64,000 bases of DNA from the NCBI GenBank assembly GCA_040743155.1, contig JBFLJU010000001.1:1612001-1676000 (forward strand). The letters run 5' to 3'. Source of the stretch: Cycloclasticus sp. GTDB lineage: Bacteria > Pseudomonadota > Gammaproteobacteria > Methylococcales > Cycloclasticaceae. A program made the translations under genes and the position numbers. The notes beneath the pieces are model-generated. The model saw only the letters and a program-made list of their open reading frames with translations, made no database searches and was not told the origin of the DNA. Every line of letters starts with the position of its first letter. Position 1 is the stretch's first letter. Shown here piece after piece: positions 8,320 to 17,002 of this stretch.

Positions 8320-10485
8320 TTAGTCTTTTGTACGAAAATTCACACTCTCTTTATTTTCAAGTTCTTGGTATATACCCGTTAACTTCCGCTTGAATTCTCG
8401 AGTGACAAGCCTCGCATCTAATTCATTTTTAATCACCCTAGGTGTCAAGAGCACAACCAACTCTGTTCTATCTAGCACCTTATCTGTTTTACCAAACAGA
8501 CTGCCTATTATAGGCAAGCGACTCAAGATAGGCACCCCACTTCTGCCCAGCTCTCTTTGCTCAGTTATCAGCCCACCCAAAATAATTGTTTCGCCACTTG
8601 CTACAGCAACTGATGTTTTTATTTGTCGTTGTTGAATGGTCGGTGAGTCTATCTCCGAGCTTTCTGTTCGCGATACTCCGTCTACATTTTGCTCAACCTC
8701 CATAATAACCAAGCCGCCTGCATTTACCCGAGGCTTAACTTTTAAGGTGACTCCAGAATCCCGCATGTCGATGGTACTCGTAATGATGGCAGAATCACCC
8801 ACCGCAGCGCTCGTATTGGCCGATTCCGAGGTTCTGATTGGCACTTGGTCACCAACTTTTATGATGGCTTCCTGATTATTCAGCACCATCAATGACGGTG
8901 AAGAAATAACATTAATTTTAGAATCGTTCGCTAAGGCATTTAATTCTGCCCGCACAAAGTCTGCACTATTAACGATTGAGTACGAGAAACCACCAAAGCC
9001 TGCCGCGTTAAAATTAGCATCTCCCACTCTACCCGCCCCGCTATAACGCCCCGATTTATTGTTAAAAAACCACTGCAATCCGTAATGTAGTTCATCGGTC
9101 AGGCTTACTTCAATTATTGTTGCATCCACTAATACCTGCAATGGCACAACATCTAACTGTTTAATGACTTTTTTAATCGGTTCATAATCTTGCGCACTGG
9201 CAACAATAACCAACGCGTTATTCATTTCATCAGGAATAATTCGAACTGCCCCACTTGTTTCACTGCTCACTGTACTGCTAACAGCTACGCGCCTTTTCAT
9301 CTCTACCGGTTTTATTGCCGCTTTTGCTAACGGCTCACTGCTAAGTCTAACTGGCTTAAGCCCCGGTGCGATGACTGATGTACGTCTAGGACGACTAGAG
9401 GCTTCCTGCTGTGGATAAATTTGCTCTAAAATCGCTGCTAAGCTCACTGCATCCACATTTTGTACGGAGTAAACATGAATATGCCCTGCTTGACCCTGTG
9501 CTCCACTACGATCTAGGCGGGCAAGCCATTGTTTAATACTCTCCAAATACTTTACTTGAGATGTAATGACCATCAAGGCATTCATTCTCTCTATCGGCAA
9601 CAGTTGCAACATACCGGAGAGATCCTTATTGCCCTCAGCGCCAAAAATTTCCATTAATTCTTTTTGTACCGTCTCCGCTTCAACGTAAGTCAGCGGAAAT
9701 AAGCCAACAGATTTACCCTGTAAAACATCCACATCAAATAAGCCAATCAGTTCCTTCGTATTAATCAGATCTGCAGGACTACCGGCTACTAATAATAAAT
9801 TTCTATTCTCGTCAATTTGTACAATCGCTTTCTTAGGCAGCACAGGTTCTAGAATTTTCTTCATGTCCTTAGCTCCCATGTACTGAAGGGAAATAACATT
9901 TATTTGATAACCATTTAGCGCCGCGCCGCCCAAGGTTAGGGGAACATTACCAGCAACCAGAGCCGTATTCAGTGGCTCCACCCGATATAGACCCGATTCT
10001 TCAATCAGCACTGCATTATTCATTGCTAACAACATCTGTAATGTTGGCAATAACGCCTGCGTTGTTAAGGGATTACTGGTTTGCATGGAGACGTTGCCGC
10101 CTACGTTAGGACTAATCGTAAAGTTTTTCTTTAACGTGTCCCCTAATATAACCTTAACAACTTCAGACACATCTACATTACTAAAATTAAAGGTGTAACT
10201 ACCGTCATCTTCTACGCTTAGCGCACCTTTTGTCGTATTGTTAAGGGCTAAGAATTCACTATCCGCTCGATAAATTTCAGCCTTTTGTCTAGGCAAATTA
10301 TCTTCAACGGGTGCTATTACTAATATGGGATCTTCTTTTTGAGCCTTTGGACTTATTTCAGAAGGAAACGAACCATTAATTATTCGTTTTTCTGATAAAT
10401 TGGGTCCTAATGTTTCACACCCTTGGATGAACAAAGCACTTCCAATAAGTGCCGTTTTAACAATCATAAATGCAGTATTTCTCAT
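8320..10485 (-). CDS. gspD: Type II secretion outer-membrane secretin GspD
   Basis: 721 residues with a lipoprotein-type signal (LFIQGC, Cys at residue 23). Order: N0 domain about 95-170, then three repeat domains N1-N3 (about 195-475), with a basic Arg/Pro/Ser insert near residues 355-400 inside N3, then the secretin core (about 480-700) with the signature GVPILSRLPIIGSLFG. It forms the multimeric outer-membrane gate of the T2SS. It is last in the operon, 23 bases after gspN, matching the Xanthomonas xps order in which D comes last. The lipobox suggests it can reach the outer membrane by the lipoprotein route, as in XpsD. Start supported by GGGA upstream. Confidence 0.95.
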   Translation of the reverse strand: MRNTAFMIVKTALIGSALFIQGCETLGPNLSEKRIINGSFPSEISPKAQKEDPILVIAPVEDNLPRQKAEIYRADSEFLALNNTTKGALSVEDDGSYTFNFSNVDVSEVVKVILGDTLKKNFTISPNVGGNVSMQTSNPLTTQALLPTLQMLLAMNNAVLIEESGLYRVEPLNTALVAGNVPLTLGGAALNGYQINVISLQYMGAKDMKKILEPVLPKKAIVQIDENRNLLLVAGSPADLINTKELIGLFDVDVLQGKSVGLFPLTYVEAETVQKELMEIFGAEGNKDLSGMLQLLPIERMNALMVITSQVKYLESIKQWLARLDRSGAQGQAGHIHVYSVQNVDAVSLAAILEQIYPQQEASSRPRRTSVIAPGLKPVRLSSEPLAKAAIKPVEMKRRVAVSSTVSSETSGAVRIIPDEMNNALVIVASAQDYEPIKKVIKQLDVVPLQVLVDATIIEVSLTDELHYGLQWFFNNKSGRYSGAGRVGDANFNAAGFGGFSYSIVNSADFVRAELNALANDSKINVISSPSLMVLNNQEAIIKVGDQVPIRTSESANTSAAVGDSAIITSTIDMRDSGVTLKVKPRVNAGGLVIMEVEQNVDGVSRTESSEIDSPTIQQRQIKTSVAVASGETIILGGLITEQRELGRSGVPILSRLPIIGSLFGKTDKVLDRTELVVLLTPRVIKNELDARLVTREFKRKLTGIYQELENKESVNFRTKD

Positions 10486-10508
10486 TTTATGCTTCCCTGG
10501 TTAAGTTA

Positions 10509-11075
10509 TTATTTTTTTAAACGTGGCTGAGACTTTATAATGGGTGCTCGTCGTTTACGGGTTTTACTGGCTCTTCCAATCTTATGCTTTTCCAACGTAA
10601 GCGTTATGATTTTCCCTAGTCTGCTAAAGGTGGCACTATGCTCCTGAACCGACTTTAACGTCCAACCCAAAGACTCATCACCTACGAATAAACGATAATA
10701 AGTACCTTTCGCATCAACTACCAACGCTAAAGACTTCTCTGCTGAAATGGTTAAACCCATTAAGCGCATTTTTGATGCGACACTTCCTGATGAGTTTGCG
10801 CCACTTTGACTTGACTCATTAGCACCCTTCTCAATGGGGCTTCTTCCTTCAACGAACAATGGCGTTGCAGATAAAACAGTGTAGTCTTCAGCTTGCACAA
10901 TGGATAAGCTGGACAATAATTGCTCAGTCTCTTGTGAAAAGTCAGATGGAATTGACGAGGGCACATCGTCAGAATTTTTTATATTTAAAATACCCCATTC
11001 AAGTATAAGAATCAGTAGAAAAACCCCGCACAGCCTTAATGTAAGCTGTCTGACCAAATGTGCTTTAAGTACCAT
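10509..11075 (-). CDS. gspN: Type II secretion protein GspN/GspC-like (XpsN position)
   Basis: 188 residues: a short cytoplasmic start, one membrane helix (about 14-29), a periplasmic linker with Ser/Gly-rich stretch (about 85-98), and a compact beta-rich domain (about 100-165; KMRLMGLTISAEKSLALVV, then YRLFVGDESLGWTLKSV) like the HR domain of GspC, followed by a basic tail. The HR domain contacts the secretin and links the inner-membrane platform to the outer membrane. There is no separate gspC, and the position between M and D equals xpsN, so this gene probably does that job. Overlaps gspM by one base. Confidence 0.82.
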   Translation of the reverse strand: MVLKAHLVRQLTLRLCGVFLLILILEWGILNIKNSDDVPSSIPSDFSQETEQLLSSLSIVQAEDYTVLSATPLFVEGRSPIEKGANESSQSGANSSGSVASKMRLMGLTISAEKSLALVVDAKGTYYRLFVGDESLGWTLKSVQEHSATFSRLGKIITLTLEKHKIGRASKTRKRRAPIIKSQPRLKK

Positions 11076-11656
11076 TACGCACCATCCCGCATTAAATAAC
11101 TGGCTATTTCTAGCGTTATATTATGCGCTCCTACCGAACCACTGTTCCGTCGCCTAGAGCGTTTTCTTGATGAGACCGTTAGTTTTTCTATTAAGAGCAA
11201 TGGCCTTGCCATTTCAAGGTCAAAAAGCAATTGCTGTAAAACCAAGTCATCACCCGTTAACCGTACATTAATAGCAAGCCGAGTTAGCTGCCCTTCCTGC
11301 TTCTCGGGTAGTATCCGAGTACTCACTAAACTGCCCTGCGATTTTTCAACTATTTCACGAATTGTATTTTGCACCTGTGCCGCCACAACACCGTGCGCCA
11401 GATTGTCATGAAACAACCTCGCTTCTTTAAGTGATGTCTGTAGCTCGGTTTTGTTATTAGAAATAACTCGCTTATTACTGATAACCTGCTCGTATTTGCT
11501 AAGCTGGAAACGTAAATCAGAGGCCTGTTCAGCATACTCCCCCTGCACTTTCCATAAGGGTGCAATAAACAGCCAAATGACTAGTAATACAACCACTACC
11601 AGCAATTCAACCGCTAGATAACGTTGCTGTTTATTCGTTAGGCTTTCGAACATCAT
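11075..11656 (-). CDS. gspM: Type II secretion inner-membrane protein GspM
   Basis: 193 residues: a cytoplasmic head (LTNKQQRYLA), one membrane helix (about 14-33), a coiled-coil segment rich in Lys/Glu/Gln, then a ferredoxin-like periplasmic domain with a PilO-type pattern (VRLTGDDLVLQQLLFDLE). GspM pairs with GspL to stabilise the assembly platform. Start overlaps the gspL stop by four bases, and its end overlaps gspN, so L-M-N are coupled. Confidence 0.85.
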   Translation of the reverse strand: MMFESLTNKQQRYLAVELLVVVVLLVIWLFIAPLWKVQGEYAEQASDLRFQLSKYEQVISNKRVISNNKTELQTSLKEARLFHDNLAHGVVAAQVQNTIREIVEKSQGSLVSTRILPEKQEGQLTRLAINVRLTGDDLVLQQLLFDLEMARPLLLIEKLTVSSRKRSRRRNSGSVGAHNITLEIASYLMRDGA

Positions 11657-12735
11657 TGAGACACCTCAACAATATTTATGCCAATTTTGAATGCTTGCTG
11701 GAGCCCCTTATTACTGGCAAGCGGTGAAGTAAACCTCGTGTTTGAAAATAGCGGCGAGTCCTCTAATAATTGAATTAAATCAGTCGCATTCTCTGAATAC
11801 CCTTGTATGTTCAATTGGTTACCTGACAAGCGTAGATCTGTTAACCAACTATCCGCCGGAAGTCGCTTCGTGAGTTCAGCCAAAATATCAATAGCGTAGG
11901 GCTGGCTTGTTTTTTTGTTTAATAAACTTGTTATTTGCGCTTTGGAATGCTCAATGCTTGTTCGCATTTGACCGACTAATTTCACGTCATCCTTAATCGC
12001 AGCAATTCTAGTTTTCAACTCAGTAACCTCGCCTTCCACCACCCACGAGGGGTAGATTAATGAAGCGGATACTTCCAATAACAACAGAAGCGCTATGGCG
12101 GCCGTCAATAAGCGCTCCTTTTGGTTAACAATGGGTCGCATACTTTCAGGTAGTAAGTTAATTCTTGCCGCATCCGCTGGCAATGCCAATGTTGGCGAAC
12201 AACTGGCTTTATTTGGTGATAGGCCAAAAAAACGACACTGATCAAGCATGGGCTCCAAAACATTTTTTGGTGTTGCAACAAAAAACACGCCTACCTGATT
12301 TTCCGGTGCAGATACCTTAGTGACTAACACATCAAAAAACGTAAGTTCAGCCTTAAATGGAGTATAACGATCCATTTCAAAGCCCATCACCTGATGCAAG
12401 TTTGTACTTGCTTGCTTAGGCAAAAAAATGTGACGGTTAATACACTGCTCGTGGGACAACACTAAAACACAATCGGCCTTAGATACCCCGACATGTATTG
12501 ACAGCGTTTCCTGCCAAGCAGTACGGCCCGAATCATTCACTGCAAAGACACCAAGCTCAACGCGTTGTGATGCATTGACCCAAATCGCCCTTAGGCCATC
12601 TGAACCAAGCTCTAGCAATAAGGTGTTATCTGCAGCTTGGAGTTTACGTTGCCAAGCCATAGGGAGCAGCGCAAACAATTCTTTACCCCACCAGGTGAAG
12701 AATTGTTTTATTGATTGATTAATCGGTCCCAGCAT
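11653..12735 (-). CDS. gspL: Type II secretion inner-membrane platform protein GspL
   Basis: 360 residues. The N-terminal 200 residues have the actin-like cytoplasmic fold typical of GspL/PilM, which binds the ATPase GspE (LLLELGSDGLRAIWV, then VLVLSHEQCINRHIFLP). One membrane helix lies at about 209-230, then a coiled coil, then a PilN-like periplasmic domain (LTKRLPADSWLTDLRL, QGYSENATDLIQLLE). It joins ATP hydrolysis to pseudopilus growth. Last gene before the short M-N-D tail of the operon. Confidence 0.9.
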   Translation of the reverse strand: MLGPINQSIKQFFTWWGKELFALLPMAWQRKLQAADNTLLLELGSDGLRAIWVNASQRVELGVFAVNDSGRTAWQETLSIHVGVSKADCVLVLSHEQCINRHIFLPKQASTNLHQVMGFEMDRYTPFKAELTFFDVLVTKVSAPENQVGVFFVATPKNVLEPMLDQCRFFGLSPNKASCSPTLALPADAARINLLPESMRPIVNQKERLLTAAIALLLLLEVSASLIYPSWVVEGEVTELKTRIAAIKDDVKLVGQMRTSIEHSKAQITSLLNKKTSQPYAIDILAELTKRLPADSWLTDLRLSGNQLNIQGYSENATDLIQLLEDSPLFSNTRFTSPLASNKGLQQAFKIGINIVEVSQ

Positions 12736-12761
12736 TCATTTACATCCTTGGGTTTTATTTT

Positions 12762-13745
12762 TTACCCACTAATGTGATACCTATCAACTTCCAAAAACAG
12801 AGGCAGTAAACTGTCTTCATTTCTACGCATCAATACATTTGTGACTGATGGCTTACCGTTTAAGCTATTGACTTTAATGGACATCTCTATCCAATACCCC
12901 CTGCTAGGTGTTTTGATATTAGCATACTTTCGCATTGCTTCTGATACAAAAACACCCGCTCTCTTTACTAAACGATCTGATAGTACTTGCTGAACCCAAA
13001 CATCCCCAACATCAAATAGCTCAGAAAATACATTTAATACGGGCTCTGTCGCCACACCTAGGTCAAGCTTTTTTATCGGCTGTACCGTTAGTAACGGCCG
13101 TATTTTCCGATAAAAAGAATCGGTCATGCCCTTAACATGCAACAATTCACGCAAGTGGTTAAATGGACGGTTTGCAGGGATATATTCCACCTCTATTGAA
13201 GCATCTAATATCTGCGAGTCATTTTCCAACTGCCGCTCTGCTCCATGTTCACGGACAAGATCATCTACATCCCTCCAGTCTAAAATACAGTCGGCTAACT
13301 GTTCAGCTTGCAGGGGCTCGGCACCCGCCGATATTAGTAGCCCCAATAAGATTTTTTTATCCAACAGATTAATATTGAATTTACCCACTTCATCATGAAT
13401 TCTAATACCTATCAACTCACCCTCAAACTTGATTTGGTAGTCCGCATCACGCGCATACCAACGCGCTTCCTCAACCGGTTGCGTCATCATGTATGACGCG
13501 TATAAAACCCCTGTGTTAACTAATTCTTCGGCACGTAACTGTGATTTTTTGTTATGCATAAGGCTAGCCCCGCCACGCATACTACTGCTGAAACTAGCTG
13601 CCATCACCGACAATAGAACCATCATTAGCAAAACAAATACTAAAACGACACCCGTCTGCCCCTGAGGTATTGGTTGATTATCCATGCTAAAAAACCTAGC
13701 ACCTTGCCAATTGCCCATAACAACTCGTGCAGGTAGATTAGCCAT
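12762..13745 (-). CDS. gspK: Type II secretion minor pseudopilin GspK
   Basis: 327 residues. The hydrophobic pilin helix begins at QTGVVLVFVLLMMVLLSV, cleaved after Gly by the prepilin peptidase. As in other GspK proteins the residue five after the cut is not Glu, and a large helical insert follows (LADCILDWRDVDD with its conserved acidic cluster). It sits at the tip of the I-J-K trimer that starts the pseudopilus. The ATG at 13745 overlaps gspJ; an internal ATG at 13685 gives a more usual short leader, so the start is uncertain. Confidence 0.9.
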   Translation of the reverse strand: MANLPARVVMGNWQGARFFSMDNQPIPQGQTGVVLVFVLLMMVLLSVMAASFSSSMRGGASLMHNKKSQLRAEELVNTGVLYASYMMTQPVEEARWYARDADYQIKFEGELIGIRIHDEVGKFNINLLDKKILLGLLISAGAEPLQAEQLADCILDWRDVDDLVREHGAERQLENDSQILDASIEVEYIPANRPFNHLRELLHVKGMTDSFYRKIRPLLTVQPIKKLDLGVATEPVLNVFSELFDVGDVWVQQVLSDRLVKRAGVFVSEAMRKYANIKTPSRGYWIEMSIKVNSLNGKPSVTNVLMRRNEDSLLPLFLEVDRYHISG

Positions 13746-14364
13746 TTTTTTTCGCTTCTCGTAGCGCTATAACAATAGGCGGCCAAGCTGAACCCGATTT
13801 AGTCGTTAAATCAACCTTAACTAACAGTGGCAAGCTCTTTTGCTCGACCCAACTAGAATGCCAAGCAGATTCTTTTTCCGCATTGAGCACCCCGAAATAT
13901 TTCAAGGTGACATTAGTAATATCAGCCAATTGTACAATTTCATTTATCGCGTCATTCAACGGAGCCTCACCAATTTTCACATACGTTTTTAAGGCTATTT
14001 GCAATACTGGCTCCGACGCGTCAGCCTGCATACTTATCGAATAAACCCCATCGCCCCCCTGCTTAATTGATTGCGGCATACTGGAAACGAAACTAAGGTT
14101 ATGTGGTTCACCACTAAATGCCAGCTCAGCACTTGTAGTGGACTGTTTTGCTAATTTCGCCGCATAAACCTTAGTATTTAATAATGTTTGAAGCGCCATA
14201 ACTTGTCGTACTTCATGCGAACGCTTTTCGCCTGTCGCCGTGCTTTTTATGGCCATGCTCAAACCGCTGTACAAAGCAATCGAAATAACGCTGAATAAGG
14301 TCAGGCCAACCAGTAATTCAAGTAACGTAAAACCCCGCGCACTTTCTTGTTTAGCCGTTAACAT
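13738..14364 (-). CDS. gspJ: Type II secretion minor pseudopilin GspJ
   Basis: 208 residues with a class III leader, cleavage ARG/FTLLELLVGLTLFSV, Glu at mature position 5, then a hydrophobic helix and a beta-rich globular domain. Forms the tip complex with GspI and GspK. Overlaps gspI by 14 bases and gspK by 8 bases. Confidence 0.9.
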   Translation of the reverse strand: MLTAKQESARGFTLLELLVGLTLFSVISIALYSGLSMAIKSTATGEKRSHEVRQVMALQTLLNTKVYAAKLAKQSTTSAELAFSGEPHNLSFVSSMPQSIKQGGDGVYSISMQADASEPVLQIALKTYVKIGEAPLNDAINEIVQLADITNVTLKYFGVLNAEKESAWHSSWVEQKSLPLLVKVDLTTKSGSAWPPIVIALREAKKNG

Positions 14365-14776
14365 TGTTTTGCTCTTTTTCCATCAACCGTAAATTAGACA
14401 ACTCATAATGTCGCTTTTTGATGCCTTCAAACCAGGTGATGCTAATAACGCACTTAAATGCCATAACAACGGGCTCTTCATCTAGCAACTCAACATCAAT
14501 CATATACGGCGTCATGTTCACCGCCCAATCAAATCGATCAGCAAAACGACCGCTTATGGGGGAATCTTTTACGCCATATTCGACCCCCACTTGTGCCATT
14601 AATGACTGCGCTAATATCGTTGCTTTACCATAGTCTTCTGCCGTCGCCGTTAATCGTAGGCCACCTGAAAAAGCGCGGATTAGAAGTGTTAATGCTACTG
14701 CAGCAATAACAAAAGCCACCAGCACTTCTAACAAGGTGAACCCCAGCCATTTATGGTGTTTACACTTCACTATCAA
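14351..14776 (-). CDS. gspI: Type II secretion minor pseudopilin GspI
   Basis: 141 residues, leader cut at WLG/FTLLEVLVAFVIAAVALT with Glu5, then the short GspI globular domain (LAQSLMAQVGVEYG, FDWAVNMTPY). GspI nucleates the tip by binding J. Overlaps gspH by 17 bases and gspJ by 14. Confidence 0.9.
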   Translation of the reverse strand: MIVKCKHHKWLGFTLLEVLVAFVIAAVALTLLIRAFSGGLRLTATAEDYGKATILAQSLMAQVGVEYGVKDSPISGRFADRFDWAVNMTPYMIDVELLDEEPVVMAFKCVISITWFEGIKKRHYELSNLRLMEKEQNNVNG

Positions 14777-15206
14777 TGTCTACCTCACCGGTCAGCCAAT
14801 TAATATGAATTTGTTGCTCTCGTTCCCCTTGCTGTAAGCTTATACGCCCACCACTTGAAGAGCCATCAGGGTAGAAAAATATAGCGCCTGAACTAGCACC
14901 CCGCACTAGACCTGCGCCTGTTAAAATTGTTACGTCTAAGTCTTTAGGTAATTGGTAAACTTTCTCACTACCACTTAATTGGTAACTTCGCTCCTTTACG
15001 TTAAGCAACAACGAAGCTGGCGTGGAGGCATTAACTGCCTGACTACTACTACGCCGAAGTGCGGTTGCCAGCTCTTGCGTCGCTTTCGGTAGCGTCATTC
15101 CGCTAATAGTTCGATACATATCGGGGGCAACAAACACCAATAAAACTGACGATATTGTCAGCACCAGCAATATTTCCAGTAAGGTAAAGCCATTCCTTTT
15201 ATACAT
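14760..15206 (-). CDS. gspH: Type II secretion minor pseudopilin GspH
   Basis: 148 residues, leader cut at RNG/FTLLEILLVLTISSVLLV with Glu5; the C-terminal part has the GspH/FimT pattern ATALRRSSSQAVNASTPASL and a late GAIFFYPDGSSSGGRISL strand region. It bridges the GspG shaft and the tip. Separated from gspG by an 80-base gap that holds a tandem repeat; all other gaps in the E-to-N part of the operon are shorter. Confidence 0.9.
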   Translation of the reverse strand: MYKRNGFTLLEILLVLTISSVLLVFVAPDMYRTISGMTLPKATQELATALRRSSSQAVNASTPASLLLNVKERSYQLSGSEKVYQLPKDLDVTILTGAGLVRGASSGAIFFYPDGSSSGGRISLQQGEREQQIHINWLTGEVDIDSEV

Positions 15207-15234
15207 TTGATATAAACACGTTCTAAACGTTGTT

Positions 15235-15282
15235 CAGCATGCCTGAGTTATTAAAAATCAGCATGCCTGAGTTATTAAAAAT
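15235..15282. repeat. Two tandem copies of a 24-bp unit between gspG and gspH
   Basis: The unit starting CAGCATGCCTGAG occurs twice back to back with no mismatch (15235-15258, 15259-15282). It begins four bases after the gspG stop in the direction of transcription. Each copy contains GCATGC. Looks like a recent slippage duplication. Confidence 0.9.
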
Positions 15283-15286
15283 AAGA

Positions 15287-15745
15287 CTACTCCCAACTAT
15301 TAATATCAGCATTATCATCAGCACCACCAGACCGGCCATCTGCCCCAAATGAAAACACATCAACCTCAGACTTGAGCCCAGGATAGACATAATGATACTG
15401 CGCATCCCAAGGGTCAGCCGGAATTACCGATTTACGCAAATAAGGGCCGTTCCAATTCTTAACGTCATCGGGTAAGCGAATCAGCGCGGCCAAGCCTTGA
15501 TCTGTACTTGGGTATCGTCCGATGTCTAGCCTATAGAGCTCTAATGCAGACACCAAGCCCTCTATTTGCACCCGTGCTGCCTTTGGTTTTGAAGAACTGA
15601 ATTGCTTCATCACTTGCGGGCCAATTAACCCAGCCAATAGACCAATTATTGCTAACACCACCAATATTTCAATCAGTGTAAAACCCTTCTTTTCGCCACC
15701 ACGAAGCAGCCTACTCGTTTTTCTCATCATCAAACCCATCACCAT
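15287..15745 (-). CDS. gspG: Type II secretion major pseudopilin GspG
   Basis: About 152 residues from the ATG at 15745 (a TTG directly after the gspF stop at 15778 and ATGs at 15739, 15730 and 15727 are alternatives). Leader cut at KKG/FTLIEILVVLAIIGLLAG with Glu5. The mature part has the GspG hallmarks RYPSTDQGLAAL, WNGPYLRK and the calcium-site loop near SFGADGRSGG. It is the shaft subunit of the pseudopilus that pushes substrates through GspD, and is expected to be the most abundant product of the operon. Confidence 0.95.
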   Translation of the reverse strand: MVMGLMMRKTSRLLRGGEKKGFTLIEILVVLAIIGLLAGLIGPQVMKQFSSSKPKAARVQIEGLVSALELYRLDIGRYPSTDQGLAALIRLPDDVKNWNGPYLRKSVIPADPWDAQYHYVYPGLKSEVDVFSFGADGRSGGADDNADINSWE

Positions 15746-15778
15746 CGTTGTATAAAAATATAATGTGCCCTTAAGCAA

Positions 15779-16990
15779 CTAAAAAGCAAAATCATTAATG
15801 CTGACAAGGGCCAGTAACACAGAAAAAATAATGCCCGAAATAATAAGCCCCAAGACTAAAATCAACACCGGCTCAAACAAGGATAACAATCGTTGCAAAC
15901 TCACCTTCACTTCTTGATCATAAGTAGACGCTAACTTATCAAGAACTTGCTGTAAGTTGCCTGTTTCCTCACCCAAGCGAATCATGCGTACAACCATCTT
16001 CGGAAAGTGGTCATGGCTATCAAATACCGACGACATCATTGTTCCTTGCTTCAAACTCTCTCGGGCCAGCTCAACCTGCTCAACAAGTACCCGGTTAGTA
16101 AGGGTATTTTTAACAATTGATAATGCCTCAAGCAATGGCAAGCCATTGCTAAGTAAGCTTGCCAGTGTGTAACTGAAACGCGTCACTTCTACTTTTTTAA
16201 CCAAATCCCCCACTAAGGGAATTTCCAAACAGCGCCGATCCCAACGGTAGCGTAACTCAGGTGTTCTTAAAATATGTTGAACCAGCGAAACGCAGCCAAT
16301 AAAAATGAGCACCAACACCCACCAATACGATTCTAAACCACTCGCAATACCCATAACAATGGCCGTAGATAAAGGAAGCTCTTTCCCCCCACTGGCAAAT
16401 AATTCGGCAAACTGCGGTAACACTAAGGTCATTAATAAAACAATCGATGCGACAGAGGTCAACAATAAAATGGCGGGGTACACCAATGCCGATACCACCG
16501 TGCTACGTAACGCCTCGATGCGTTCCAAGTATTCAGCTAAATGCGACAATGAGCCAGCAACGTCTCCGCTCGCTTCACCCGATTTGATAATGCCAATATA
16601 AAAACGCGAAAAACCACAGTCTTGTTGCTGTAAAGCATTGGATAAAGGCACGCCTTGTTTTATTTTCTTAAATACCTGCTCTGTAACACCATGAATTTCT
16701 GGCAAGCTTTCAGTAAGCTCAAGCAGCATGTTAAGTGCTTGATCCATCGGCAAGCCAGCTTGTAACAGTGTTGCGAGTTGTTGGGTAAACAGTAGTACCT
16801 GCTTATTCTTTAAACCTTGTTTAGCGCCCGAAAAGAACCGGACTGAAACCGTGTTTGCGGGAACCACACGAATAGGAACATAGCCGTGCTCTTGCAAATC
16901 GCTAACAATACTTTCAATACTTGGTGCTTCACGCACTTCGTCGATTAGCCCCCCGTCAGAGTGTACCGCTTTACAGTAATAAGATGCCAT
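15779..16990 (-). CDS. gspF: Type II secretion inner-membrane platform protein GspF
   Basis: 403 residues with two GspF/PilC cytoplasmic domains (about 70-195 and 270-395; TQQLATLLQAGLPMDQAL, then FSYTLASLLSNGLPLLEAL) and three membrane helices (about 168-190, 220-240, 375-398). It is the rotor or platform on which pseudopilins are added by GspE. Lies 12 bases after gspE; its TAG is followed at once by gspG. Confidence 0.95.
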   Translation of the reverse strand: MASYYCKAVHSDGGLIDEVREAPSIESIVSDLQEHGYVPIRVVPANTVSVRFFSGAKQGLKNKQVLLFTQQLATLLQAGLPMDQALNMLLELTESLPEIHGVTEQVFKKIKQGVPLSNALQQQDCGFSRFYIGIIKSGEASGDVAGSLSHLAEYLERIEALRSTVVSALVYPAILLLTSVASIVLLMTLVLPQFAELFASGGKELPLSTAIVMGIASGLESYWWVLVLIFIGCVSLVQHILRTPELRYRWDRRCLEIPLVGDLVKKVEVTRFSYTLASLLSNGLPLLEALSIVKNTLTNRVLVEQVELARESLKQGTMMSSVFDSHDHFPKMVVRMIRLGEETGNLQQVLDKLASTYDQEVKVSLQRLLSLFEPVLILVLGLIISGIIFSVLLALVSINDFAF

Positions 16991-17002
16991 ACGCAGAGCT
17001 CA

